This document shows positions 21,040 to 31,387 of a stretch of DNA of 64,000 bases, one piece after another. The notes under the pieces were generated by a model. That model made no database searches, had not been told where the DNA came from, and saw nothing but the letters and a program-made list of their open reading frames with translations. This stretch comes from Pictodentalium vernedei (lineage: Eukaryota > Mollusca > Scaphopoda > Dentaliida > Dentaliidae): contig CM062297.1 of the NCBI GenBank assembly GCA_031216915.1, forward strand, positions 181,498,350-181,562,349. The letters run 5' to 3'. The position numbers were made by a program, and so were the translations under genes. The first letter of the stretch is position 1. Each line of letters opens with the position of its first letter.

Positions 21040-21420
21040 TGTAGAATTTATTTATTTATTTATATAATTTATTTATTTATTTAGAGTATAATGACGCTTT
21101 TGACAGCCAGGGTCCCCCTCATGTCGGACAGTTTTTATGGGAGGAGGAAACTGGTGTACCCGGAGAGAACCACCGAGCAACAGCTAGCAGCTGTCAGACT
21201 TCCCAGCATACTAACTTTACACAAGCAGGTTTAGCTTTGGTTGAAGACAGGTGCACCATCGATGTGCAGTACGACACGGTGCCACCTTGCCACCACGTGG
21301 GCAATCAGGATTAAGTGTCTTGCCGAAGGACACAATGCAGTTACACCTGGCAGGGATCGAAGCGTGGACCTCTCGGTTTGAAGTTCAATGCCGTAACCAC
21401 TAAGCCACTGTGCTCCATTC
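21040..21420 (-). mobile_element. tRNA-headed SINE with Nin-type core
   Basis: Read on the minus strand from 21420: A box TGGCTTAGTGGTTACGG (21407-21391), B box around CGCTTCGATCCC (21363-21353), then 'gtgtccttcggcaagacact', 'gcacctgtcttcaacc', 'ctccgggtacacc' and a (taaa)n tail (21040-21085). Head spacing matches a tRNA-derived Pol III promoter. Confidence 0.8.
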
Positions 21421-21504
21421 CTAGTATACAAATGTTTTCCTTGATGATGTAGAAAACAGTAGTTAGAATATTAATCAGTTGATTATTGTTAAAAAAAGGG
21501 GGCG

Positions 21505-21890
21505 TGGTGGCATCACGGTAACCGGTTCTCGTCAGATCACCGAAGTTAAGCAACATCGAGCGCGGTTAGTAGTTGGATGGGTGATCATTTCAGCGACTGA
21601 TTCGTGCTCCCACGTTGTGTCCTTGGGCAAGACACTTCACCTCGATTGCCTACATGGGGGCATGATGACGCTGCGTACTGCACGTCGATGGTGCGCATGT
21701 CTTCAACCAATCTAACCCTGCCTGTGCCGCGGTGCAGAGTTCAGAGTTACGATGTTGTAGAGCTGACAGTTGCTCGTCGTTGCTTGGTGGTTCTCTCCGG
21801 GTACTCCGGCTTCCTCCACCCATAAAAACTGTCACCGACATGATATGACCCTGGATGTTAATGTGTTGTTAAACCCTAATGCAAAAAAAA
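21505..21890 (+). mobile_element. 5S rRNA-headed SINE
   Basis: Best 5S head in the window: TCTCGTCAGATCACCGAAG, TTAAGCAACATCGAG, CGCGGTTAG, TAGTTGGATGGGTGATC, then the shared SINE body and an A-rich tail from about 21880. A 14-base loss within 'gtactaaggc' distinguishes it from 17276-17650. Confidence 0.88.
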
Positions 21891-21969
21891 ATAAAAAATA
21901 AAAATTTTAAAAAACGTCTGAAATGTTTGTGGATAAATAAAATATACATATTGTAGTCATCTTATTCAA

Positions 21970-22199
21970 CTCTTTACCCACTGAGTATTTTTTAAATATT
22001 TTTCATCACATCTAGTCATGGCTGCTGTGAAGCAGCCATGACAAGATGTGATGAAAAATTCATATAAATTTAACTCAAGAATTGATTGGTCAAACACATA
22101 ATCCAATTTACGGGAGAGAATTTGGATAATAGTGCTCAAATTATACTGGCAACTATTCCTTGTCCTGGGCAGGAATATCTGCCAGCAGCATGCAAGAAG
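21970..22199 (+). mobile_element. TTAA MITE family B
   Basis: Left target reads TCAA (21966-21969, mutated), right target TTAA (22200-22203). Ends CTCTTTACCCACTGAGT and 'cagcatgcaagaag'; hairpin 22000-22062 with GGCTGCTGTGAAGCAGCC at the loop. Confidence 0.8.
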
Positions 22200-22203
22200 T
22201 TAA

Positions 22204-22440
22204 TTAATACTTACCATACAGGTCCTCTAGATTGGTCATGCTGGGCCCAAACAGTCCAAATCTGGAACAACAAACCTTCATTTGTATGACCAATTGTGTG
22301 ATATAAGTTTGAGTATCAAATCTAGTCTCATAGGAAGGTGCATTTCTGCAAGCAAGAGGGAATTGATATCTTAATTCTAAATCCGATGAAAATGTCCTGA
22401 TTGGAAATAATTGGGAGAGGAGCAAGGTGTCACCATTGCC
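22204..22440. other. Unassigned spacer
   Basis: No recognisable repeat; open frames here are short and run into the SINE. Confidence 0.4.
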
Positions 22441-23040
22441 CACCTCTCCTGAGAGTGTGGTGGCTCCGTGGCTACAGCATTGGACTTCAAACTGAAAGGT
22501 CCACGTTTCGATCTCCACCAGTGGTACCGATTACCGTGTTGTGTCCTTAATCCTGATTACCCACATGGGGGCATGGTGGCAAGCCTGAAAATAGGCAGAC
22601 TGTCATCTGCAAAATGAGGTCCCCAGAGGGTGAATTTGGTGATGCTACCCTGCACAGCAGGGTAGCATCACAAAATTTACCCTCTGCGAACCTCAGTCTG
22701 AATCAAGGTCTCAAGCCAAAACAGAAAGATGTACCTGGAGGATAAATTGGCCCACTGTATGGGATAGCATCAGCAAATTCACCCTCTGGGGACCTCATTT
22801 TGCAAATGACAGGTTCTTATATTCAGGCTTGCATGGTGGCACTGTGTACTAAGGCATACAGCATGGTGATGTCTTCAACCTTCAACAAATGCTAACCATG
22901 CATGTGCAGAGTTGGTACATTGGGAGTCTGATAGCTGCTACGGCTGCTCAGTGGTTGTCTCCAGATTGTCCAGCTTCCTCCACCTGTAAACGGTCCGACA
23001 CGAGATGACCCTGGCTGTCGCAAATGCAATAAAAGAACCC
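22441..23040 (+). mobile_element. tRNA-headed SINE split by a hAT-like MITE
   Basis: A box TGGCTCCGTGGCTACAG, B box CACGTTTCGATCTCC, then 'gtgttgtgtccttaatcctg'. The body stops at 22571, resumes at 22840 with 'cactgtgtactaaggcatac', and ends with 'gatgaccctggctgtcg' and an 'aataaaag' tail at 23025-23035. The fusion point with the DIRS copy follows directly. Confidence 0.75.
22580..22831. mobile_element. hAT-like MITE, copy 1
   Basis: 252 bp with ends CAAGCCTGAAAATAGGCAG and the complement of 'ttcttatattcaggcttg', flanked by the exact 8-bp duplication CATGGTGG (22572-22579, 22832-22839). Interior palindrome around GTAGCATCACAAAATTTACC. 8-bp duplication and CA..TG ends suggest the hAT superfamily. 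Confidence 0.85.
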
Positions 23041-23056
23041 CGTGGAGGATGTTCAG

Positions 23057-25480
23057 CTCCTCCCGCACCCGCGGGGGTGGGGTTTCGGGGCCTCCCGACA
23101 CGACCACGTCTGGTGAGAGTTACACCCCCTCCCTGGGGGATGTGCAGCTCCTCCTACACCCGTGGGGGGTGGGGGGGGGACGCTGTCATTTTGGGGCCTC
23201 CCGACATGACCACGTCTGGTGAGAGTTATTCCCCATCCGTGGGGGATGTGCATTTTTTTTTACCGTGGTGGATACTGCGGGAGCTGTTGGATTTCTGATG
23301 AAGAGATGCCTGGTTCCGGGACTATGCGCCCTCTCCAGCCGACATCTGAGGCTGTCACTAGGGTAGTTACTCCTCCTTTGGAGGCTGAGCTAGGTGGCTC
23401 TCTCCCCTTTTCCACTAGTTCCGACAGCTCCCATCGTATCTGCTGCTACTGCTGCTCTGTCATTGGTCACCGTTTTAGCCAGCCTCGGCTTAACCCTGCA
23501 GCGGTCTGCAGTGATGTCTGTAGTGTGGTTGTGGGGTATCGGCCTCAGCCTTCCCTGACTTCAACTCTGCGAAGTCAGAAGTGGCTGCCGACTGAACCCC
23601 CTGCTGTGTCCTCTCAGCCGTTGAGCACAGCAGTTTTATCCCTGCAGTGGTCTGCAGGGGTGTCTGGTGGTGTTGATGTGGGGTATCAGCCTCAGCCTTC
23701 CCTGACTTCAACTCGGGGAAGTCGGAACTGGCTGCCGACTGAACCCCCTGCTGTGTCCTCTTGGTCGTTGAGCACAGCAGTTTTCTCCCTGCAGGGGTCT
23801 GCAGCGGTGTCTGGTAGTGTAGATGTGGGGTATCAGCCTCAGCCTTCCCTGACTTCAACTCAGCAGAGTCGGAAGTGTTTGCCGACCGAACCCCCATGCT
23901 GTGTCCTCTCAGCCATTGAGCACAGCAGTTTTATCCCTGCAGGGATGTCTGGTAGTGTAGACGTGGGGTATTGGCCTCAACCTTCCCTGACTTCAACTTG
24001 GCGAAGTTGGAAGGGGCTGCCAGCCAAACCCTCTCCTGTGGTCTCTCAGCCGTCGAGTACCTCAGTTTTTCTCATTGGATTCGGATGTTCATGGTGAGGT
24101 CACCATGAGCTCCGTGACATTTCCGTCCACACACTCTGTGCCCATGGCCAGTTTTGTGTGACCAACGCTTTTTGTGCAGCCTGGACCTTTTGTCCTGCAG
24201 AGGTCCACGGTGACTCTCCTGAGTTTTCGCTCTGTTGATCCTCGGGGTATGTGATACCCCACTACACATCTGCCTTCAGACGTTTTCGGCTGCAGCCCGT
24301 CGCCCCACGTTGGGTGTATTTGAGGATCGTGACCCTTCGCTGGTAAATGGGTCAGGAGTGAAGCCACTTTGTCGGTTTGTTCCCACGTCGCTCCGTTCCG
24401 ACAGTGAGCTTAGGGAGGCCCTCTTCTTGCTCACTTAGGTTCTGTCCAAGAGCCTTTTCCGTTGCTTCCAATGAGGCTACGAGTGGTTTCCGGGCGCCCC
24501 CTGTGGTGCCACCTCCCGGGATTGGAAACAGGTCGCTTTCTGACCCCCTGGTGTGCCCACACCATGGTAGGCGTCGGCAGGTTTGCCCATGGTGGGCTAT
24601 ATGTCTTCCGAGTCATGGGATGAGTCTGACATTCCTGACGTCGAGAGCTAACAGTCTTCTGACTTGGGGCAGCTCTTGACTTTGTGTTTGGGTTCCTTCC
24701 AGGTCTCAAACCGTCAAACCAGCCGACAGTGTCAGCCTGGCTGCGATCATCGGTCGCACGCCTACAGCCTGTGGAGCAACATGCTTCTGGGCGCCTTCAA
24801 CCGTGCCTGTCGGTACAGGTGGTTGAAGCATTTACCACTTTGGACTCTAAGCTGGGTTCCAAGGCTATGAAGACATCGTTCTTCATCAAGGTTGACACTT
24901 TTTGCCTCTGGTGCATTATCCGATCGGGACTCCAACTCCTCAGCCATATGGAGACTCTGGAGTCCAGGTTGGACTTATCGGGAGGGATGCTGGAATGCGT
25001 TTTCTCTTCGATCACCTCGTCTCTGCTTTGCGGCTTATCTGCTCCCAGATGAGTTTGACGACAAACAGGTTTTTGTTTTGTGTGTGCTGTTCAAGGTGCT
25101 CATGCATCTTCTCACACACATGCCCGTTACGTGGCAAGCTTGGAATTAGTTTGCAGGTACGCTGTGCTGGACACAAGACGTCCCCTTCTTGAGGGGCAGT
25201 GCACTGCTCTTCGATCTGCCTCTTTCGGCGGGTCCATGACTATTCCATGGTTTCGTGGTGACGGTCTGGGATGGCTCCCTTTGTCATTCCATTGATCTGC
25301 TGCTGCTTAGTCAGCTTGATTGGCCTTCTGTTGGAGGCAGGCACCGTCCAAAGCCTAACAAGTACCCTTCTGCTTCCTCTGTGAAGCTAAGGGCTGATCC
25401 TCCTACCGCCACTTCTACTCACTCACAAGGTGCTATAGGCATCAGCAGTAGTCACCTCGATTTCGTCCCAGGTTGAGGCA
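23057..25480 (+). pseudogene. DIRS gag-like region, copy 1
   Basis: Contains an open stretch of 292 codons (23219-24097) made largely of in-frame tandem repeats, followed by shifted fragments matching the gag region of the second copy, e.g. 'GSELREALFLLT' near 24420 and 'NKYPSASSVK' near 25355-25390. At 23060-23260 a block of about 120 bp (GGGGCCTCCCGACA...GTCTGGTGAGAG) is duplicated. The zinc-binding N-terminus is missing. Role in the living family: nucleocapsid-like RNA binding (known for DIRS ORF1, inferred here). Confidence 0.65.
23533..24100 (+). repeat. 147-bp in-frame tandem repeats inside gag
   Basis: Units begin with GGGGTAT at 23533, 23680, 23827 and 23965: spacings 147, 147 and 138 bp, i.e. 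49, 49 and 46 codons. Each encodes a GYQPQPSLTST..SRK.LPTEP-type segment followed by a Ser/Val-rich stretch. The second DIRS copy has a single unit (about 34290-34400), so the expansion is specific to this copy. Confidence 0.9.
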
Positions 25481-26842
25481 CTCCACTAAGTAGAGAGTGC
25501 CTCTTCCAACATGAGTCCCTTTCAACGTTACACGTTGGGAACTTTTGACCTCAGAGAGAGGCGATCTCCTGTCAAAGGGGACAATCAAGGTCATCAAGAA
25601 CTTTCTTGCAGTGGGATTTTGTTCCCGCATTGGTGCCAAAGAAGGACGTCCGACTCAGATAGGTTATCGATCTGAGTATTCTGACGCAGTCTATCATTGC
25701 TCCTCAGTTCAGCATGGAGGCTTTCAGATCAGTTCGCCGCTTCATTCCCCAGGACGTTTTCCAGTTCAAGGCCATTCCCTTTGGCCTCGGCCTGGATTCT
25801 TGGGCCTTCACCTGTCTGATGTCACATGTGTTAGTCTTACATCGCACACAGTCCAAGGTGTCTTCTTCCGCTTGTCTAGTTGATATCCTCCAGAGGCAAT
25901 CCAATGTTGCTTTTCTGGAGTCAGATGTATTCACACTGTTGAGCCTACTCACATCACTAGGGTTCAACGAAGAGAAGTCGGACCTGGTCCCTTCTCCGTC
26001 TTGTCATCTGGGATGGACTTCATCAGCTCGGAGTCTTCCCCAACTGCTTGGTCTCTGCGTTTCGGTGACGGATCTCATTCCTCTAGGTCAACTGCATGTT
26101 TGACCTCTCCAACACTTTTTGCCAAGTCGTTGGAGGCCGAATGTCGATCCTCTGGATCTGGTGCTTCTGTTACCGGAGTCTCTTCCTTGTCACCTCCCCT
26201 GACAGATGTTCAGTGGATTATGCAGGGAGTTCCGATCATGTTCTGACGGTAATTGCCAGCGATCTCAGATGGGGTGTGATGTTGGATCCTCTAGGTCTTT
26301 TCCTATACGGGTCATGGGACCAGGATCTAGCAGCTCTTCATGTCAACCAGAAGGAGCTTCTTGCTCTTCTTCTGTGTTTCCGACAGTGGATCCCCCACTT
26401 TTCGAATTGTCCGGTCCTTCTGTGGTCTGACAATTCTATGGTGGTTGTCTACATTCGGAACCAGGGCGGAACACACTATGTTCCCATGTACGATTTGGTT
26501 TGGGATTTTCTGCTCGCTCAGGATGTCAACACCGGAGTGGTGGTTCGTCACATTCCTGGTTGTCTGAAAGTTCTAGCCGACTCCCTGTCCCGACGGGGCA
26601 GGTTCTTTTCCACCGAGTGGCTGCTCCACATGGCGGTGTTCCAGTCTCTTAGCGATCTCTGGGGTCGTCCTCACATCTATCTCTTTGCGACTAGTTGGAA
26701 CCATCAGGTGGACACTTTCGTGTCACCGTGTCCAGATGCTCTGGCTCTCGCCGCGGGCGCTCTGGCCCTTCTTTGGGACAGTATTGTCGGCTACGCCTTC
26801 CTGCCAGTTCTGATTCTGCCTCAGGTTCTAGCCCAGATATGA
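25481..26842 (+). pseudogene. DIRS reverse transcriptase/RNase H, copy 1, inactive
   Basis: Matches the second copy over its whole length but has lost 111 bases near 25753/25754, removing the segment with the first catalytic Asp (SIDLRDAY in the other copy). The YLDD box has become CLVD (about 25870-25890) and the RNase H TADASD box has become VIASD. The RNase H and following domain are otherwise readable in one frame (26096-26842), including QKELLALLL and HIPGC..VLADSLSR. Confidence 0.8.
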
Positions 26843-27861
26843 ACCTATAGTTGTTGAATCCTTTCGATCACACCCCTGTCGTCTCGGTGGGTGTGGATCA
26901 ATCTGCTCCGCTCTCTGTTAGCGGCGGTTCTGGCATGTCTCCCTCTACGTCGTAACTTTCTTTGCTAAAATCACCCGAGGAGGTTTCAGGTTGACCCAAC
27001 TTCATTGTGCCTTCGTGCATGTCTTTTATCGGGTCCTGTCTCCTCCATAGTGGTTTTTAGAGACGAGCAGTGGAGTTGCTTTTCTTCTTCAAGGAGGCAC
27101 TCACTCCACTGGTTTAGCCTCTGTGGCTAAGTAGAAGGTTATCCTGTCGATGATGTGCGATCACTCTGTTGCTTCTGTCACTGCTTCGATCACACCGATT
27201 GCAGAGTTTCTGGTGTATGTTTGTTTCTGGGGGGTCTCCAACAATGGGTTCAAGTCCATGCTTCGGAGACCTTTTTCATTTGTGGTAGCACATCGTTTCG
27301 GCACTCATCCTTGCCTCTCCTAGCTTGTTCAGCCCTTTTCCTTGAAAAGACCTAGGACTTTGCAGTTTACTCCAACATGGACACTTTCTTGAGCGCTGCT
27401 CTGCTTTGGGGGGGGGGGGGGTGGCATTCGCACCTTTATCCCGGGTGGATATGCATTTTCTCACATGCCAGATCTCTCCTGAATCCATTTCTCGATGGAT
27501 TTGTCTTGCTATTTGTGCAGCTTCCGCTCGTCTAGCTACTGGCGATTGTATTACCAATCGTTTTTCTGCCATGAGGTGCATGCATTGTCTTCCACTCGGA
27601 GCTTATACTAACTCTGTCATGTTGTCGGATGTTATGCTGGCAGCCTACTGGATAAATGCTACCTTCTCCACTTACTGCGACAGTTGCAGGAGCAGACAGA
27701 GGACCTTTGTTCTACGGGCCCTCTTTCTTCTGCTCATGCTGTTGTCTATCCCAGCCATTCATCTTCTTACAGGGTCAGTTCCAGCTCTGTGCTGTTACTG
27801 CCTTTTTCTGTATGTGTGTCGCACATCACCATATGCCTCATCTCTCATTGTCTTTTACTAA
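26843..27861 (+). pseudogene. DIRS tyrosine recombinase, copy 1, internally deleted
   Basis: N-terminal core-binding words (IAEFLVYV, 'RPRTLQFTP') occur in several frames up to 27400. A run of 14 G (27408-27421) follows, then the recombinase C-terminus in one frame: ISRWICLAICAASAR and VMLSDVMLAAYW..ATFSTYC, resembling the SRWI...helix and the W..TF..+Y tail of DIRS recombinases. The segment that normally carries the first catalytic Arg (SGRR-type box) is missing at the G tract, and H-x-x-R is degenerate. Confidence 0.65.
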
Positions 27862-27982
27862 TATTTGTGATGCTGTGGTTTGATAGGCCTAGTGACCTCT
27901 TCCTCTGCCCAAGGTTCCAGTGCAATTGGGTTATGTGGGGGTTGGTTATGTGATTCCCTCCATCCTATTGTCTATTCAGCCT

Positions 27983-28069
27983 GTAGTAAACAATTGTAAG
28001 GTAGGTTGATAAAAAATATAAATTTTATAGTAAATTTCCTTTCTTATTATACCTACCGCAATTGTTTAC
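27983..28069 (+). repeat. DIRS internal complementary region, copy 1
   Basis: The second part, from about 28016 to 28069, is the inverse complement of the right end of the element (28243-28296); the first part (GTAGTAAACAATTGTAAGG..) would pair with a left terminal repeat that is no longer present. The junction implies a circle joint AAATTTAT-ATTTTTTATC. Confidence 0.85.
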
Positions 28070-28137
28070 ATGGAGGTCCTCCCGTCTTCTTATCCGGGTA
28101 AGAATCCTTCCTTCCCGCTGATCACATAACTCCTAGG

Positions 28138-28296
28138 TTGGGAGACTTTTTTACACCACTTTTCTTTCCAACATCTCTTGGGAAAGATTAAAATAGAGAA
28201 TATTTTATCCGAGTTAGGGTCTTCCACTGTAGTGCAAGCCTGTAGTAAACAATTGCGGTAGGTATAATAAGAAAGGAAATTTACTATAAAATTTAT
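28138..28296 (+). repeat. DIRS right terminal repeat, copy 1, shortened
   Basis: Corresponds to 38409-38699 but lacks about 130 bases from the middle ('gggagacttttttacacc' joins the two halves). Ends TTACTATAAAATTTAT. Confidence 0.8.
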
Positions 28297-28306
28297 ATTT
28301 TTCTGC

Positions 28307-28640
28307 TAACCTTTACCCAATGTAATCGCCAGTGCTATTCACATAAATCACCATTCAACGTTCACTATTTTTATACCCCTTGCAACGAGTTGTGGTGGAG
28401 AGGGGGGGGGTGGGGGGGGGGGGGGTGGCTATACTGGAATCATCTGGTCCATCCATCTGTCTGCACTAACAAATCAGGTTTATGTGCTTAGTTGTTAGTA
28501 CACATACACATCACTGTTATGTGTCTAGTCTGATTTATGTAACTAGCCACATAAATTTGAACTAACAAATTGGTATTTATGTGTCTAAAAAAGTGGGTTA
28601 TGTGGCTAAAATGGTTTATGTGGCTACTGAGTGACAAAGA
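28307..28640. repeat. MITE family A fragment, G tracts and a TTATGTGGCT-rich patch
   Basis: 28307-28375 matches the left part of MITE family A ('ctttacccaatgtaatcgcc'). G9 and G14 runs occupy 28402-28425. 28440-28640 has repeated 'ttatgtg(g/t)ct' words. 28650-28700 contains degenerate GGTTAGGG units, too few to call telomeric. Confidence 0.5.
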
Positions 28641-28739
28641 TTTTATGTTATGGTTAGGGTAAGAGTTAGGGTTAGGTTCAGTAAGTTGAAAGGGTTAGGG
28701 TTTGCTACCACCCATAAATTAGACTTAAAAAGGAAGAGT

Positions 28740-29500
28740 ATTCAGCAGTTGTCCATGCATTTTAAATTCCACAAATATTTTAGCCTAGGAGATTTTCTCA
28801 GACATTTATGGACCATTGTCCTCAAAACTTGGTATGAATGTTCACTACCATGAAAACCTGTGCACCTGTGATTATAGTTCCGGTCGGACTATTTTTGCCA
28901 GAGTTATGCCCCTTTTTGACTTGTCTTAGAATGCTAGAATTTTGTCTGGAGTCTGGAGACTTTCTCAGGTTGATTCATTTGAAACTTGGTATGGATATTC
29001 ACTACCATGGGAACCTGTGCATGTGCGATTATAGTTTTGATCAGACTTTTTTGCCAGAGTTATGCCTCTTTTTGTATTAGAATGCCTGAATTTTTCCAGA
29101 GATTTTCTCAGATGTTTGTGTGGTTTTATTCCTTTGAAACTTGGTATGGATGCTCACTACCATGAGAACCTGTTCACTTGTGATTATAGTTTCGATCAGA
29201 CTTTTTTGCCAGAGCTATGCCCCTTTTTGTCATAGAATGCCTGAATTTCGAACGGAGATTTTCTCAGATGTTTATGGGTCAATTCTTTTGAAACTTGGTA
29301 TGGATGTTCACTACCATGGGAACCTGTGCACCTGCAGTTATAGTTTCGATGAAACTTTTTTTGGCCAGAGTTATGCCCCTTTTCATCTTAAAATGCCTGA
29401 ATTTTGTCCGGAGATTTTCTCAGATGTTTGTGGGTCAATTCCTTTGAACTTGGTATGGAAGTTCACTACCATGGGAACCTTTGATTATAGTTTTAACCCT
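28740..29500 (+). repeat. 155-156-bp tandem array
   Basis: GCCAGAG(T/C)TATGCC recurs at 28897, 29053, 29208 and 29364 (steps 156, 155, 156). Each unit has 'gagattttctcagatgttt', 'gaaacttggtatggatgtt' and 'ctaccatgggaacctgtgca'. The last unit is cut short near 29500. Open frames across it (e.g. 29141-29578) are repeat-derived. Confidence 0.88.
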
Positions 29501-29808
29501 TTTGCGACTTTGCCAAACCGGCCCCCCCAGACTTGGTATATTTGGGTTAATTTTGGGATCATCTCATCCGTTAGATAAAGGTGTAAAATGCGGAATGCAG
29601 TGTGATCAAGGTTCGATGCTCTAAAACTCTTCAACCCTCAATACAGCAATGTTTGAAAATGGCCAGGGACGTAGCTAGGAGGTTTCCAATGGAGGTTTGG
29701 GGGGGGGGGGGGGGGGGGGGTGTAGATCTACAGAAATTTATGGGAGCTAAAAAATGCACTTGTTGAAAGTTATTGTGGAGCACCAATATTCTGTGAGGGC
29801 ATATAAAT

Positions 29809-30150
29809 GTGTGTTGTTTTGAGAAAATAGCACTCTGTGGCGAGTGGCAAGTTACTGTTATAGTTCAGCAGGTCTTTATACATTTAAAGTTTCTGGGGTT
29901 TGGTGACAGTATTCCCTCAAAATTCATGCCCCTGTATTCAGATGAACGTCCCAGTGCTTTGCAGTATTGTCCTTTTACCCTGCATCCCATTTATTTGGAT
30001 TGTCAGGCAAGTCGAGATTTATCTTCCCAGCTTCAGAATATGGGATTTCTAGTGGAACAAAATCTGTGCATTTTTCCCATTGAAAAATTGGACCAATTCC
30101 ACGACCACGCCAGCTCCCTCGGTTTCTGCCATGTCTCTGACCAGCACTTC
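29809..30150 (+). CDS. Unrecognised ORF, possible exon remnant
   Basis: An open frame of about 114 codons before it runs into repeat sequence at 30148. Composition is ordinary for a globular protein ('PFTLHPIYLDCQASRDL', 'LQNMGFLVEQNLCIFPIEKL', 'LGFCHVSDQHFFLVP'), unlike the Ser/Tyr-rich chance frames elsewhere. I cannot assign a family. A potential acceptor (GGTGACAG) is at 29909. It lies between two tandem arrays, just after a G22 tract (29699-29720). It could be an exon, a processed remnant or part of an unknown transposon. Start codon uncertain. Confidence 0.3.
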
Positions 30151-31385
30151 TTTTTAGTCCCCTACCGGCATCGCCGGAGGGGACTATAGGTTTGCACTCT
30201 GTCCATCCGTCAGTCTGTCAGTCCATCAGTCTGTCAGTCCATCAGTCTGTCAGTCACACTTCAGTTTTCCCGAGTTTTTTTGGAAACGCTTCAACGGAAT
30301 GATTTCATTTTTGGTAAACTACTATAGAACGATGACTTACAGATCAAGTTTGAGTTTCATGCTGATTGCATTATTCTTGTGTGAGTTACGGCCCTTGGAA
30401 ATATGGAAAAGCACCAAAATATCAGTTTTCCGGAGTCTTTTTTCTCTTATTTCTTCAACGGAATGATTTCCTTTTTGGTAAACTACTATAGAATGATGAC
30501 TTACAGATCAAGTTTGAGTTTCATTCTGATTGCCTTATTCTTGTGTGAGTTATGGCCCTTGGAAATATGGAAAAGCGCCAAAATATCAGTTTTCCAGATT
30601 TTTTTTTGGAAACGCTTCAACGGAAATGATTTCATTTTTGGTAACCTACTATAGAACGATGACTTACCGATCAAGTTTCATTTACACTCTGTCCATCCAT
30701 CTGTCAGTCAGTCTGTCAGTCATACTTTAGTTTTCCGGACTTTTTTTTGGAAATGCTTCAACCGAATGATTTCATTCTTGGTATCCTACTATAGAACGAT
30801 GACATATTGATCAAGTTTGAGTTTCATGCTGATTGCATTATTCTTGTGGGAGTTATGGCCCTTGGAAATATGGAAAAGCACCAAAATGTCAGTTTTCCAC
30901 TTTTTTTGGAAATGCTTCAACGGAATGATTTCATTTTTGGTAACCCACTATAGAACGATGACTTACAGATCAAGTTTGAGTTTCATGCTGATTGCCTTAT
31001 TCTTGTGTGAGTTATGGCCCTTGGAAATATGAAAAAGTGCCAAAATATCAGTTTTCCGGACTTTTTTTGGAAACGCTTCAACGGAATGATTTCATTTTTG
31101 GTAACCTACTATAGAACAATGACTTACAGATCAAGTTTCATTTGCACTCTGTCCATCCATCAGTCAGTCTGTCAGTCATACTTTAGTTTTCCGGACTTTT
31201 TTGGGAAATGCTTCAACTGAATGATTTCATTTGTGGTAACCTACTATAGAACGATGACTTACAGATCAAGTTTGAGTTTCATGCTGATTGCATTATTCTT
31301 GCGTGAGTTATGGCCCTTAGAAATATTGAAAAGCGTCAAAATATCAGTTTTCCGGACTTTTTTGGAAACGCTTCAATGGAATTCA
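30148..31385 (+). repeat. About 160-bp tandem array with hairpin leader
   Basis: Leader TAGTCCCCTACCGGCATCGC / GGAGGGGACTA forms a hairpin, followed by 'ccatccgtcagtctgtcag' repeats. Units marked by TATAGAA(C/T) at 30323, 30487, 30650, 30790, 30949, 31110 and 31245 (steps 164, 163, 140, 159, 161, 135). The short steps replace 'gtgtgagttatggcccttgg' with another 'ctctgtccatccatc' leader block. Confidence 0.88.
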
Positions 31386-31387
31386 TG

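Larger units (their letters stand above)
23057..28296 (+). mobile_element. DIRS retrotransposon, copy 1, 5'-truncated and decayed
   Basis: Collinear with 33950-38699 from mid gag to the right terminal repeat. The left inverted terminal repeat and gag start are absent; the element abuts a SINE at about 23040-23057. Coding regions carry many stops and frameshifts. The internal complementary region (27983-28069) and a shortened right terminal repeat (28138-28296) survive. The right end is followed by ATTTTT and then a fragment of MITE family A. Confidence 0.85.

Noticed and set aside
23490..23897. 135-codon minus-strand ORF with internal repeats
   Set aside because: It is the antisense of the 147-bp gag repeats.
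28650..28700. Interstitial telomere sequence (TTAGGG-like)
   Set aside because: Only a few degenerate GGTTAGGG words; too short and irregular.
30403..31220. ORFs of 66-83 codons repeating a hydrophobic 'FLCELWPLEI' theme
   Set aside because: They are in-frame readings of successive 160-bp tandem units and shift frame from unit to unit.
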